Shown: positions 1-8,752 of the stretch, in pieces
Numbering within the stretch: the stretch's first letter is position 1
Layout of the letters: the number at the start of each line of letters is the position of its first letter
DNA from: an uncultured Metabacillus sp.
GTDB lineage: Bacteria > Bacillota > Bacilli > Bacillales > Bacillaceae
Length of the DNA stretch: 64,000 bases
Direction of reading: 5' to 3'
NCBI RefSeq assembly: GCF_947503125.1
Contig: NZ_CANNCR010000005.1
Location: 62,001 to 126,000, forward strand
Program-made: the position numbers and the translations under genes
The notes under the pieces: model-generated
What the model was told of the DNA's origin: nothing
Databases searched by the model: none
The model's input: only the letters and a program-made list of their open reading frames with translations

Positions 1-37
1 TGTCTCAAAAAGGTCAGAGCCTTTTGAAACAGCTTTA
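1..37. repeat. Terminator-like inverted repeat cut by the window edge
   Basis: Imperfect hairpin: TGTCTCAAAAAGG pairs with CCTTTTGAAACA around a short loop, just past the spoVAF stop codon. The TGTCTCA arm matches the GGCTGTCTCA arms of inverted repeats at 4183-4294, 24761-24797 and 27288-27392. It probably terminates spoVAF. The left end is outside the window. Confidence 0.5.
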
Positions 38-46
38 ACTTTATTA

Positions 47-1510
47 TTATCTATCTGGATCCTTAGGATGTAAAAATGGGGGACGTCTGTTTTTTAAGGG
101 CATTGGAGCTCTTAATAAAACATCTCTCATTCCTCGATAATTAAATGGGATTAATGGATAAAGATATGGTACGTTAAATGATTTCATCCGTGCAAGCATA
201 ATCAGCCAGCAGGTGATTCCAGCAACAAAGCCAATAACCCCTAGCCATGCTGTAAAGAGCAAAAGAATAATTCGAAACATCCGATTTGCGAGACCAAGCT
301 CATAGCTTGGTGTTGCAAACGTACCAATTGCGGCGATCGATAAATAAAGGACAACCTCGTATGTTAAAAGACCAACCTCAACTGCTACCTGACCAATCAT
401 TAAAGCGGCGACTAATCCTAAAGCAGTAGCTAATGACGACGGTGTATGGATTGCTGCCATCCTTAGCACATCAATCCCAATCTCCACGAGCAAAAATTGG
501 ATTAGCAGGGGAATTTGTCCTTTAACATTAACCCCGATAAAATCCATTCCTGGTGGTAACAACTCTGGATTTATCGCAAATAAATACCATAGGGGCAAAA
601 GAAAAAGCGAGGCCCAGACGCCTATAAAACGTACAATCCGTAAGTAAGCTCCAACTACTGGCTTATTTCGATATTCTTCAACATGCTGAAGATGATGCCA
701 AAAGGTTGTTGGTGTAATGATGGCGCTTGGTGAACCATCGACAAAAATAATCACATGCCCTTCGTACAAATGGGCTGCAGCGGTATCAGGCCTTTCCGTG
801 TACCGAACCATTGGATAAGGGTTTAAATGCCTGCCAGCAATAAATTCTTCTATCGTTTTCTCTCCCATCGGCAATCCGTCAGTATCGATTGCTTTGAGCG
901 ATTTTTTAAGATCCTCGACATGATCTAAATCAGCAATATCTTCTAAATAACAAATAACCACATCAGTCTTAGAGCGTCTGCCAACCTGCATGTATTCCAT
1001 TCGCAAAGAACGGTCTCTTATTCTTCTTCTTGTTAAGGCAGTGTTAAAAACGATTGTTTCCACATAACCATCTCTGGAGCCGCGTACTACCCGCTCCATA
1101 TCAGGCTCTTCCGGACCTCTGACTGGATATGTTCTGGCATCAATTAAGATGACTTCGTCAATCCCATCAACAACTAGTGCGGTTGGGCCTGCTAAGACTG
1201 TATGAACAATTGAATTTAAATCATTTATTTTTTCTATTTCAACATATGGAATATATGTTTTTAAAAGCTTATCAAGTGTGTTTTCCTCAAGCTGCTCTGG
1301 CTCAAGCCGTGATAAATATTTCATTAAATAATGTAGAATATCATCCTTCACAAAGCCATCAACCATGAATAATGCCATTTTTCGTCCAGCATATTCAAGA
1401 TCGAGGCGAATTACATCAAAGCTTTTTTTAACACCTAAACGTTCAGACAAATAATCGATATTTTCCTGAAAGTCTTTTGAAACGTATTTCTTTTCTCCCT
1501 CATATGTCAT
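47..1510 (-). CDS. spoVAF: Spore germination protein SpoVAF (GerA family)
   Basis: This 487-residue protein closely resembles B. subtilis SpoVAF over its whole length, with the characteristic stretches around TYPVRGPEEPD, RRRIRDRSLRMEY and NPYPMVRYTERPDTAAA. The N-terminal half is a soluble GerA-type domain. From about residue 290 there are four or five hydrophobic helices. The family sits in the spore inner membrane and resembles germinant-receptor A subunits, and it is thought to act in ion release during germination. The start is supported by GGAG seven bases upstream. In B. subtilis spoVAF ends the spoVA operon. Here the gene immediately upstream is divergent, so it is transcribed alone and away from spoVAA-AE. 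Forespore (sigma G) control is expected, but I could not identify a clear promoter. Confidence 0.9.
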   Translation of the reverse strand: MTYEGEKKYVSKDFQENIDYLSERLGVKKSFDVIRLDLEYAGRKMALFMVDGFVKDDILHYLMKYLSRLEPEQLEENTLDKLLKTYIPYVEIEKINDLNSIVHTVLAGPTALVVDGIDEVILIDARTYPVRGPEEPDMERVVRGSRDGYVETIVFNTALTRRRIRDRSLRMEYMQVGRRSKTDVVICYLEDIADLDHVEDLKKSLKAIDTDGLPMGEKTIEEFIAGRHLNPYPMVRYTERPDTAAAHLYEGHVIIFVDGSPSAIITPTTFWHHLQHVEEYRNKPVVGAYLRIVRFIGVWASLFLLPLWYLFAINPELLPPGMDFIGVNVKGQIPLLIQFLLVEIGIDVLRMAAIHTPSSLATALGLVAALMIGQVAVEVGLLTYEVVLYLSIAAIGTFATPSYELGLANRMFRIILLLFTAWLGVIGFVAGITCWLIMLARMKSFNVPYLYPLIPFNYRGMRDVLLRAPMPLKNRRPPFLHPKDPDR

Positions 1511-1690
1511 AAGATGTCTCCATTTCGTAACACAATTTGTTACTCATCCTAGACGAATAAATGGAAAAACATACCTTGAATAACGATTTTGTTTTGTTCT
1601 TTTTGTTAAGATAAAAATTAATGTTTAATCATATTTTAAATGGATTTCTCATACATTTTATCAACCTGTCCTACGTTGGAGTTGATGCAA

Positions 1691-2568
1691 ATGCAGCCAA
1701 AATGGATCTTTCTTCTATTATTAGCCTTTATAACCTCAGGTTTTCTTTATGCTTATTATCATGGGAAATCGGTTCGTGAGAGCATTATTTTTTTCCCAAT
1801 CGATGACTCAGTAAACTTCGAAAAAGCTTCTACTTCACTTCAATTTGTTGGAAAAAAAGATGCTGACGAATATACCATTGAATGGGAAGTTACCTCAATT
1901 ACTAATAAAAAAATCTTTTTAAGACAAGATATTTCATTGTTATTTGCAGATGGTAAATTGCTGGATACTCTTTCTGAGTGGGAGGATCAAAGCCAAAAGC
2001 TTTCACAGTTCAAAAAGGTATCTGGAAAAGACAGCAGCCATTATCAGGCCATCAGCTTGCATTATGGAGAGATCCATTTAGAAAATAACCTTATTCGCAG
2101 TACACATTACATTACATATGATCATTTATATGTTATCGATTCTGAATTTACAGAACTGTTTTCATTTAAAAAACCGCATACAGAGGAAGAACAAGAGTGG
2201 AAAGATATTCTTGATAAAGTATCAAACAGCATCTTGAAGTAAGTTGGAAGCAATTAATTAATTTTTATGATATTAATCAAGCTGATTATGAAGCGGTACC
2301 GTTAATCGAGCTTGCCAAATACAATACAAAGCCTATATTAGGTCTAACTATGGCTAAAACACAGGAAGTGATTGGCAGTCTTTGGGAGGGATTATACAAG
2401 CATTATTTTCTTGGACTGAAAACAAAAGAAGGCAAGGTGATCTCCCCAATTGGCAGCACAATGCCTCTCCTCTTATTTGCTAAAGATTATTCACATATTG
2501 TCATTCTTATCCAAGCTGAAAATAGCCAGCCTTTTAAACTGTTGCAAAATATTCAGCTTAATGATTAA
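1691..2568 (+). pseudogene. Frameshifted gene for a membrane-anchored protein of unknown function
   Basis: Two reading frames appear to be one gene. The first starts at ATG 1691, nine bases after GGAG, with a single N-terminal membrane helix (PKWIFLLLLAFITSGFLYAY) and an extracytoplasmic domain. It stops at 2242. The -1 frame is open from about 2218 and runs without interruption to 2568, through motifs such as WKQLINFYDIN and GLTMAKTQEVIGSLWEGL. Joined, they give about 290 residues. The overlap 2218-2242 has no slippery heptamer, so a one-base loss, or a sequencing error, is more likely than programmed frameshifting. I do not recognise the family. The first part could still be made as a truncated anchored protein. 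It is divergent from spoVAF. Confidence 0.55.
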
Positions 2569-4093
2569 TTTTTTCTTTAAAAGCCTGGTAATTTTCATTT
2601 GATGGATCAAGTTCCAATGCTTTGTTTACTTGTTCCAAGGCTAAAGATATATTCCCTTCGTTTGCATATAACACACTTAGATTATAATGTGCTTGGTGGT
2701 ATGTATCATCATTAGCAACAATTTGTTTTAAATGGTCCTTCGCCTGATCATATTTTTTTAATTCAATTTCGGCAACTGATAACAGAAATAAGATATCATT
2801 TGAGTCATTATTCGTTTTGACCGCCTCACTTAAATAGCTATAAGCTTCCTCATATTTTTCATCCTGTATAAGCTCTTGTCCCTGAAGAGCCATATACTGC
2901 GAATGCTGGTCTTTGGCATCTTTGAGACCGTATTGAATCATGCCGCCCAATAATGCAATAGTTGCCATTACTCCTAAAAGTCGCAGGGAAATCTTTTTAG
3001 TCTTAGGCAGTTGTACAATAAGGGCCGCTAAAAATCCGCCGATTAAACCGCCAATATGTCCGGCATTATCAATATTCGGAATCGCAAACCCGATTGCAAT
3101 ATTAATGGCAATGATTACTAAAAGGTTTGATCCCATCGTTCTAAAAAATACTTTAGGATTTTGCACCCCGATGTATAATAGTGCACCAAAGCAGCCAAAA
3201 ATCGCTCCTGAAGCTCCTGCAGAAAGGAATGGACTAAATGCAAAGCTGACAACTGAACCGGAAATGCCGGCAACTAAATAAATAAACAAAAACCTTAATG
3301 AACCATATGCCCGTTCCACTGCAGGACCAATATAATAAAGCGCAAAACTATTCATTAATAAATGAAGAAACCCAATATGCAGAACAATAGGCGTCACTAA
3401 CCGCCACCATTCACCTTCATAAATAAGCGGATTAAATTTTGCTCCAAATCGAATTAATGATTCTGTATTGGTGCTTCCGCCAAATAGTTCAAGAACAAGA
3501 AACATGATAATTTGCAAGCCAAGAAATACATATGTCCAAAACGGTTTACCATATTGGAAAACTTTTCGTTCTTCTTCTCTTTGTTGATTATGATAAGAAA
3601 TGACGTGATTCCTTATTTGCTGAATATCTTCCATTTCAATCGATTCTTGCAACCTCTCAAAGTCAACTCTAATCGGCACATGTAAAGCTTCTGATAAATC
3701 TGTCAGTCCTTCCTCCACTTCATCCTTTACCAGCAAAAAGGAGGTAATGTCTATCTTTCCTTTTGATCTGCTATATCCCTTTACAAATATCTCTGGTAAG
3801 TCATCTACAGGCGGCAAGGACGTTACATAAATATTCATTACCTGAATCGGGCCTCTAACACCGTTTCTTAACAGATGCTCAAACTTTTCCCCTGCTTGTT
3901 GAATATCTTGTGCAATTGTATTTCCCCAATCAATGTCCATTCTTCTCAACCGAACAAGTGTAAATTGCTTTTGCCGAAACGGTTCAAGCAAAACCTCATG
4001 ACCATCCTGAGATAAAGCCAAAATGGTATACTTCTGTTCAATAACCAGCTGTTCGATTAATCTCCAATATAAATAATCCTGTTCTAACACCAT
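2558..4093 (-). CDS. gluP: Rhomboid-family intramembrane serine protease GluP with TPR tail
   Basis: Rhomboid protease of 511 residues. A soluble N-terminal region (about 1-180) precedes a six- or seven-helix rhomboid domain (about 185-370). It has the catalytic serine in GASGAIFG (about residue 295) and the partner histidine in NAGHIGG (about residue 346). The C-terminal 110 residues hold tetratricopeptide repeats on the cytoplasmic side. Length and architecture match B. subtilis GluP/YqgP, which cleaves membrane proteins including the magnesium transporter MgtE. An ATG at 4111 also has a reasonable Shine-Dalgarno sequence. I prefer 4093, preceded by CGGAGCGG, because the family usually starts close to this point. 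The stop overlaps the end of the convergent frameshifted gene. Confidence 0.92.
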   Translation of the reverse strand: MVLEQDYLYWRLIEQLVIEQKYTILALSQDGHEVLLEPFRQKQFTLVRLRRMDIDWGNTIAQDIQQAGEKFEHLLRNGVRGPIQVMNIYVTSLPPVDDLPEIFVKGYSRSKGKIDITSFLLVKDEVEEGLTDLSEALHVPIRVDFERLQESIEMEDIQQIRNHVISYHNQQREEERKVFQYGKPFWTYVFLGLQIIMFLVLELFGGSTNTESLIRFGAKFNPLIYEGEWWRLVTPIVLHIGFLHLLMNSFALYYIGPAVERAYGSLRFLFIYLVAGISGSVVSFAFSPFLSAGASGAIFGCFGALLYIGVQNPKVFFRTMGSNLLVIIAINIAIGFAIPNIDNAGHIGGLIGGFLAALIVQLPKTKKISLRLLGVMATIALLGGMIQYGLKDAKDQHSQYMALQGQELIQDEKYEEAYSYLSEAVKTNNDSNDILFLLSVAEIELKKYDQAKDHLKQIVANDDTYHQAHYNLSVLYANEGNISLALEQVNKALELDPSNENYQAFKEKINH

Positions 4094-4182
4094 ATTATCC
4101 GCTCCGACCATCTGTTTTCTCCATTATATCAAGAGATTAAAACGAAAAGGAAGAATCCTGCTTAAGTCTAATTCAAAGAAAA

Positions 4183-4294
4183 GAGACTGCCTCAAAAAGG
4201 TCTGCCCCCATCAACTACGATTATATAGGACTACAGTTTTTTTAGATCCTATATACTCTAAGGGATTTTGATCCTTTGCCTATGAGGCAGCCTC
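4183..4294. repeat. Inverted repeat with GAGGCTGCCTCA arms, probable terminator
   Basis: GAGACTGCCTCA at 4183 is the inverted complement, with one mismatch, of TGAGGCAGCCTC ending at 4294, enclosing about 88 bases. On the minus strand the 3' arm is followed by TTTTC. Arms of this type also occur at 1-37, 24761-24797 and 27288-27392. It separates yqgO from gluP. Confidence 0.5.
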
Positions 4295-4309
4295 TATTCA
4301 GACTTTTAT

Positions 4310-4477
4310 TTAATGGAAAGCGCGATTGACAAAACGATCTCTCAAAAATGGAACTCGCAGTGATAATTGAATAAAAAATCGGCGGAGTTCCGGTTGACCT
4401 AATACAAAATTCACAATTCGATATCGATACCGATATATAGCAAATGATCCTACCGCTAGCATAATAAGTCGTCTCAT
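4310..4477 (-). CDS. yqgO: Small conserved basic protein YqgO-like
   Basis: A 55-residue reading frame with an ideal AGGAGGG eight bases before its ATG. The product starts MRRLIMLAVGSFAIYRYRYR and ends in a basic, arginine- and phenylalanine-rich tail (PELRRFFIQLSLRVPFLRDR). It has one short hydrophobic N-terminal segment and the rest is cationic, so membrane association is likely. Position between gluP and the DUF92 gene, and composition, fit the small Bacillus protein YqgO. That identification is from memory of the family, and the function is unknown. A longer frame that covers the same bases in another phase is not credible. Confidence 0.65.
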   Translation of the reverse strand: MRRLIMLAVGSFAIYRYRYRIVNFVLGQPELRRFFIQLSLRVPFLRDRFVNRAFH

Positions 4478-4589
4478 TTACATCCCTCCTATTCATATCA
4501 TGAGTAGGAAAGAGCATTTTTATCCTTTTTTAATCGTAATATTGTTATTAACATTAGATCTTATTATTATGTATGTTCATTATTGAAGC

Positions 4590-5381
4590 TTAGAAAAAAA
4601 TGAATGCCATTAAAGTTGACAATATTATGGATAAGAAGTTAACCGCATCATTATTTAGGAAACTGAATTTCGTCTGTTTTATTCCAAGTGTTTCACAGTG
4701 ATTTTGTTTTTCAGTTACTTTTTCACACACTATACATTTATATTTAAGTTGAAATGTTTGCCCAAGAAGTGTATCCAAAAGATTCCCAAGAAAGCCAAAG
4801 ACGATGATCAGCAGGGTAAAAAAGAGTGGCAGGGAAAACATAATCCAAGCAACAACACTAATAAAAGCAGCTCCCCCAACAGCAGCACTAGTACCAAGTA
4901 ATGATACGGCACCTGATGTACCTCTTTCAACCTTTTTCAACGTTAACAGCAATCTTGGCTCTTGTTTGCTTAGCGTGCCAATTTCTGAAGCCCATGTATC
5001 TGCATTTGCTGCAGCAATGGAGCTGCAAAAGCCTAGTAATATCGTTTGCTCTGAGGAAAATTGTTCAGAAAATTGCATTAGGCCAAGTAGTGCTGGAACA
5101 CCGCCATTTGCCAGAACCTGAATGATATCTCTACGATCCCCTTTTACTAGCATGTCTTCGAGGGATGACTTTTTCGAACGTTGAAACTTACTAAGCAAAC
5201 TTGAGCTTGCAAAGAAACTCCCTAATAATAGTAGCCCCTGAAAGGAAAAACCGAGATAAACTAGAAAACCAACAATAGAAGCACCAACTGCACCGCTGAC
5301 AGTTAATGATTTCACTTTCAAACCGCCATAGGCGATCACCAGGATAAATAGTACAGCCAGTATGTGACGAGCATCGAGCAT
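4590..5381 (-). CDS. DUF92 (TIGR00297) family membrane protein
   Basis: Integral membrane protein of 263 residues with about six hydrophobic segments. It has the DUF92 hallmarks: a glycine-rich first helix pair, the FFASSSLLSKF region, NGGVPALLGL, AAANADTWASEIG, RGTSGAVSLLGT and LGNLLDTLLGQTFQ. Related plant and cyanobacterial enzymes of this superfamily include phytol/farnesol kinases, so a prenol or lipid kinase role is possible but unproven in Bacillus. It starts one base after the yqgN stop codon, using the GAGGAAAT at the end of yqgN as ribosome binding site, so the two are translationally coupled. Confidence 0.8.
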   Translation of the reverse strand: MLDARHILAVLFILVIAYGGLKVKSLTVSGAVGASIVGFLVYLGFSFQGLLLLGSFFASSSLLSKFQRSKKSSLEDMLVKGDRRDIIQVLANGGVPALLGLMQFSEQFSSEQTILLGFCSSIAAANADTWASEIGTLSKQEPRLLLTLKKVERGTSGAVSLLGTSAAVGGAAFISVVAWIMFSLPLFFTLLIIVFGFLGNLLDTLLGQTFQLKYKCIVCEKVTEKQNHCETLGIKQTKFSFLNNDAVNFLSIILSTLMAFIFF

Positions 5382-5382
5382 T

Positions 5383-5940
5383 TTAGCTTATTTCCTCACA
5401 TTCTGTTAGTATTTTTGATACAGGGATATCATGTTCCTCTCTTGGAACCTTCTCAACCATTTGCATGGAAAATGCCAGTGATAATGTATCATTCGTATAT
5501 TTTGTTAAATAGCGGTCATAATACCCGCCACCATACCCAATTCGGTACCTTTTACGATCAAAGCAGATCCCAGGTACAATTATCAAATCTATTTGCCTTG
5601 GGCCCATTTCAACCGTCTCTTCTATTTTTGGCTCTAATAATCCAAAGAAGGCAGGTTCAAGCTGGTCAAAGGAGGTAATTTGTCGAAAAGCCATTGTTTT
5701 TCCAGCAGGATCACATTTTGGAACAACTACACGCTTCTTTTCTTCCCACGCCATTTCAATGATCCTTTTTGTATCAACCTCTCGCCCAGTTGATATAGTC
5801 ACTGCTATGGTATGTGCATTATTCCAAGCAGGCAAACAAAATAATCTTTGCTGGATGTCTTTTGAAAAATTCCAATACTCATCTTCCGTCATTTCAGCTA
5901 ATTTATTTTTAATGAGCTTTCGCAGATCTTTCTTCTCCAT
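5383..5940 (-). CDS. yqgN: 5-formyltetrahydrofolate cyclo-ligase YqgN
   Basis: Protein of 185 residues that converts 5-formyltetrahydrofolate to 5,10-methenyltetrahydrofolate using ATP, a cytoplasmic folate repair step. The family signature RIGYGGGYYDRYL lies near residue 132, preceded by LIIVPGICFD. An N-terminal basic segment (KKDLRKLIKNKLAEM) precedes the P-loop-like region. Length is typical of the family. The gene leads a two-gene unit with the DUF92 protein, starting at 5940 after a GGAGGA site. A structured repeat separates it from rpmG. Confidence 0.92.
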   Translation of the reverse strand: MEKKDLRKLIKNKLAEMTEDEYWNFSKDIQQRLFCLPAWNNAHTIAVTISTGREVDTKRIIEMAWEEKKRVVVPKCDPAGKTMAFRQITSFDQLEPAFFGLLEPKIEETVEMGPRQIDLIIVPGICFDRKRYRIGYGGGYYDRYLTKYTNDTLSLAFSMQMVEKVPREEHDIPVSKILTECEEIS

Positions 5941-6030
5941 TTAGTTTCCTCCTCTCCTTCATTATAGCTGGTAATGTGAATGCATATCACCGATTTTACA
6001 CAATATGTACAACGTAAAGTTTAACCATAA

Positions 6031-6150
6031 GAAAAGTGCAAGCGCCTTGATCAGCCTAGGGCAAATAAGACGCTCATGAATAGAAGGCGTTCTTTGCCTT
6101 CAATTCCTGTTTGACTAGACCCTAGAGCCGATGGCGCCTGGAGCTAGATT
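6031..6150 (+). repeat. Structured intergenic repeat, copy A (subfamily I)
   Basis: Starts GAAAAGTGCAAGCGCC and ends GGCGCCTGGAGCTAGA. Nested pairings are AGCGCC/GGCGCC outside, CTAGGG/CCCTAG next, and an inner hairpin GAAGGC (6083) with GCCTTC (6096). It lies 3' of rpmG, beyond that gene's terminator. Closest to copy E at 39115. Confidence 0.85.
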
Positions 6151-6200
6151 CAGAAACGCAAGCTATGTTAAGAAAATATATAAATTCTGATATTATAAAA

Positions 6201-6232
6201 GAAAAACAGTAGGAATAAACATTCCTACTGTT
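6201..6232 (-). terminator. rpmG terminator
   Basis: AACAGTAGGAA (6205-6215) pairs perfectly with TTCCTACTGTT (6222-6232). On the minus strand a run of T follows. The stem overlaps the rpmG stop codon. Confidence 0.8.
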
Positions 6233-6380
6233 ACTTTGTTTCACGGTGTAAAGTCATTTTTTTCTCTCTTGAGCAATATTTTTTAAGCTCAAGACGATCT
6301 GGGTTATTACGTTTATTCTTTTTAGAAATATAGTTACGTTCGCCACAATCAGTGCAAGCTAAAGTAATATTCACACGCAT
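6231..6380 (-). CDS. rpmG: 50S ribosomal protein L33
   Basis: A 49-residue basic protein beginning [19 protein letters not shown], typical of bacterial L33, a component of the large subunit near the E site. It keeps the CxxC pair (CTDC) and a third cysteine in KKYC followed by a histidine near the C-terminus, so it belongs to the zinc-binding type rather than the cysteine-free paralogue. It is preceded by GGAGGGAAAG and is followed directly by its own terminator. The position beside yqgN matches B. subtilis rpmGA. It is isolated from other ribosomal genes. Confidence 0.95.
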   Translation of the reverse strand: MRVNITLACTDCGERNYISKKNKRNNPDRLELKKYCSREKKMTLHRETK

Positions 6381-6472
6381 GTTTCTTTCCCTCCAAACTT
6401 AAAAAACTAAATAAAACAAATCAGACTTTAATATAATAGCATTTTTACAAAACAAATTCCACATCATTTTCA

Positions 6473-7669
6473 TTATATTTTATTTTCACTCGAAAAACCT
6501 TCAATTTTCACAGTTTTTGTATAAAATTCAAAAACCCTATGGATCAAATTTGACCAGTTATAGGTTGTATTTGCTGCCATATACCCTTTATGTGCGATCA
6601 TTTGAAATCGTTTAGGATTTGTCAAATAATCACGAAGACACTCCATAAGGCTGACAGAGGTTGTTTCTTGGACTAATATGCCTCTGCCATCTTTAAGGAT
6701 TTCAGTTAACCCCCCTATTTGAAATGCAACAACAGGCTTAGAAGCAATCATTCCTTCTAGTGCGATAATGCCAAATGGTTCATAAATACTTGGAACCACT
6801 ACTAGTTCACAATTCTTTATTAATGTATTACGTGCTAACTCCTGAACAAAACCTGTAAAATAAACATTCTCTTCTATATGAAGGTTTTTTGTTAGTTCCT
6901 TTAGTTCATCTTCATAAGGTCCCTCTCCCGCAATAACAAGTTTAATTTCTGGGTAATCCTTATGAATATCAGCAAATGCCTGAATCAAAAGCTGAAAGCC
7001 TTTTTCTTTTACAAGTCTTCCCATGCCAAGAAAATACTTAGATCGCTTAAACGGAAATACATCCTTTCTATTAATTATGTCCAGATAGTTTACGGGGATG
7101 ATCCCATTTGGAATGATTTCAAGTTTGTGTATCGGACAGGCAAATTCTTTTTGCAAGACAGTTCTCATAAACTGGCTGCATACGATAACTCGATCAGAAA
7201 CCTGAATTAGCTTAGATTCATAATCAGTGATTTGTTTAGTTAAAAAATTGTCCACCCCTTGCTTTCTTCCCCTTTCAGTAGCATGAATTGTTGCAATGAG
7301 TGGTTTATGAAGGATTTGTTTTATTTGCTCTCCTGCGAGCCCTGTTAACCAATCATGTACATGGATAAGATCAAAGGATAACGGCAATTCCTGTATAACA
7401 AATTGAACAAAACGGAAATTCATATTTCGAATGTGATCAACGAAGTCATGCGGTCTTCTTTGCCATGATAACAGACGGAAAACATGAATTCCATTTTCAA
7501 TCATATAGGATTCCTCATGTGTGTTCGATGATGTAACAACAATAAAGTTTATTCCCTGCTTAGAGCCTACTGAAGTTAAATCAGTCACATGCCGGCCAAG
7601 TCCGCCAATGATGTTATCTCGATACTCGCTTGTAAGAATTAACACAGTAGGATTAGACTCTTCTCCCAT
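6473..7669 (-). CDS. yqgM: Glycosyltransferase (GT4-like) YqgM
   Basis: Protein of 398 residues with the two-domain GT-B layout. The N-terminal acceptor domain carries GGLGRHVTDL and the HVHDWLTGLAGE motif. The C-terminal domain carries GMGRLVKEKGFQLLIQAF, VIAGEGPYEDEL and the nucleotide-sugar binding signature PSIYEPFGIIALEGM with the conserved glutamates. It is a retaining glycosyltransferase that uses an activated sugar. The acceptor is unknown. The N-terminal GGLG motif recalls glycogen/starch synthases as well as GT4 enzymes. I chose the ATG at 7669 because AAGAAGGTG lies seven bases upstream. The upstream small gene ends 13 bases earlier, so the two form an operon. Confidence 0.85.
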   Translation of the reverse strand: MGEESNPTVLILTSEYRDNIIGGLGRHVTDLTSVGSKQGINFIVVTSSNTHEESYMIENGIHVFRLLSWQRRPHDFVDHIRNMNFRFVQFVIQELPLSFDLIHVHDWLTGLAGEQIKQILHKPLIATIHATERGRKQGVDNFLTKQITDYESKLIQVSDRVIVCSQFMRTVLQKEFACPIHKLEIIPNGIIPVNYLDIINRKDVFPFKRSKYFLGMGRLVKEKGFQLLIQAFADIHKDYPEIKLVIAGEGPYEDELKELTKNLHIEENVYFTGFVQELARNTLIKNCELVVVPSIYEPFGIIALEGMIASKPVVAFQIGGLTEILKDGRGILVQETTSVSLMECLRDYLTNPKRFQMIAHKGYMAANTTYNWSNLIHRVFEFYTKTVKIEGFSSENKI

Positions 7670-7682
7670 GATGACACCTTCT

Positions 7683-8147
7683 TTATTCATAAAGTGTATA
7701 TCCAGCATAGCCCTTTAGCCAAACAGGATCTTCATGAATGACTTGCTTCCATCGATAATGATGATGGCCGTTTTCTTTAGATTGGATATAGTGCAATGAA
7801 TTAGATCGTTTTACAGTAATCATTTCATTATGTGAATTGGAAACAACCACTTCACAATCATACACACCTGTTGATAGATGCTCCAAACGTAAAACCCCGC
7901 TCGACTCACTGATTGGAAAATCTGTTGTATACTGCTGTTCACAGTTTTTATAAAGAATGATTCTTATATATAAATCATCAAACTTTTCCCCTAACATATT
8001 CTCTAGTAAAATTTTCGTTGTATCTCCAATATTCCAAGTAATAAGCAGAAAAAAAGGATAAGCAATAATTTTTACGAGGTCCTCACAAATAGTCGACTGT
8101 GCTCGAATATTATAAATATTGGTATGACTGTTTTCATTTCTTTTCAT
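7683..8147 (-). CDS. DUF4912-like small protein paired with the glycosyltransferase
   Basis: A 154-residue soluble protein. The central segment PFFLLITWNIGDTTK, followed by a beta-rich region (YIRIILYKNC, GVYDCEVVVSN), resembles DUF4912 proteins. Those carry a carbohydrate-binding-like fold and often sit beside alpha-glucan or glycosyltransferase genes. The resemblance is by eye only. An ATG at 8147 follows AGAGGG. A longer GTG start at 8171 is possible. Tight coupling to the downstream glycosyltransferase suggests a joint role in making or sensing a polysaccharide. YqgL may be the B. subtilis positional counterpart. Confidence 0.5.
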   Translation of the reverse strand: MKRNENSHTNIYNIRAQSTICEDLVKIIAYPFFLLITWNIGDTTKILLENMLGEKFDDLYIRIILYKNCEQQYTTDFPISESSGVLRLEHLSTGVYDCEVVVSNSHNEMITVKRSNSLHYIQSKENGHHHYRWKQVIHEDPVWLKGYAGYTLYE

Positions 8148-8392
8148 AGCAGCCCTCTTCCTTCTGTTCACATGCTTATCTTTAACTTTTTCCCATCTTA
8201 ACAGGAAGTATAATTATATTCTAAGATTCAATGGAAGTCTCACTTTATCTTATCATGTAGGCTAGGTTTAAATTGTGAACACATTTCAAAGAAAAATCGT
8301 CAAAAATCTACATTTTTAGAAAAATCCCTTCTTTAATTTGGCAATTTATGATATAAAGGTAAAGGGAAATAATCAATTAGAAGGTGAATAAA

Positions 8393-8752
8393 ATGACAGT
8401 CATGATTATTATCTTGTTTATCATAAGCATTGCGCTTATCGGCATATCATTTTTCCAGCGTGACAATGTAAAAGAACTTGAACAAGAGCTAGATCATTTA
8501 CAAATGTCATCGATGCAGGAAATCTACAAACTTAAAAAGAAAATGAGAGTCCTGGAAGAAGAGCTCTTACAAAATGATACGCCGCTTAAGGAAGATCCTA
8601 AATCAGCTTCAGAGGACAATCAACTTAACACATCACGTATTTTAGCTAAATATCGCCAAGGTATGTCTATTGAAGCAATTGCATTATCAGAAGGTACTTC
8701 CGTTAAGGAAATCCGTACAATTGTTGAAAAGAATGAGAGGGTTTTAACATGA
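8393..8752 (+). CDS. Membrane-anchored coiled-coil protein with C-terminal helix-turn-helix-like segment
   Basis: A 119-residue protein. One N-terminal transmembrane helix (MIIILFIISIALIGISFF) is followed by a coiled coil (about residues 25-60, heptads rich in E, L and K), an acidic linker, and a C-terminal segment. That segment (ILAKYRQGMSIEAIALSEGT then VKEIRTIVEK) reads like a small helix-turn-helix of the sigma-region-4 or resolvase type. The ATG at 8393 is six bases after AAGGTG. It overlaps the next gene by four bases (ATGA), so the pair is translationally coupled. B. subtilis has small unknown genes yqzD/yqzC in this neighbourhood, and these are likely their counterparts. Function unknown. 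Confidence 0.7.
   Translation: MTVMIIILFIISIALIGISFFQRDNVKELEQELDHLQMSSMQEIYKLKKKMRVLEEELLQNDTPLKEDPKSASEDNQLNTSRILAKYRQGMSIEAIALSEGTSVKEIRTIVEKNERVLT

Noticed and set aside
2218-2242. Programmed ribosomal frameshift in the split gene
   Set aside because: No X XXY YYZ slippery heptamer, pseudoknot-like element or internal Shine-Dalgarno site is visible. A plain indel is simpler.
4242-4517. 91-residue minus-strand frame over the yqgO region
   Set aside because: It has no ribosome binding site and a cysteine/serine-rich, unlikely composition. The overlapping 55-residue frame in another phase has an ideal binding site and a conserved-looking product.
6031-6150. CRISPR array made of the repeated units
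   Set aside because: The copies are dispersed over 50 kb, not in a tandem array with uniform spacers, and no cas genes occur.
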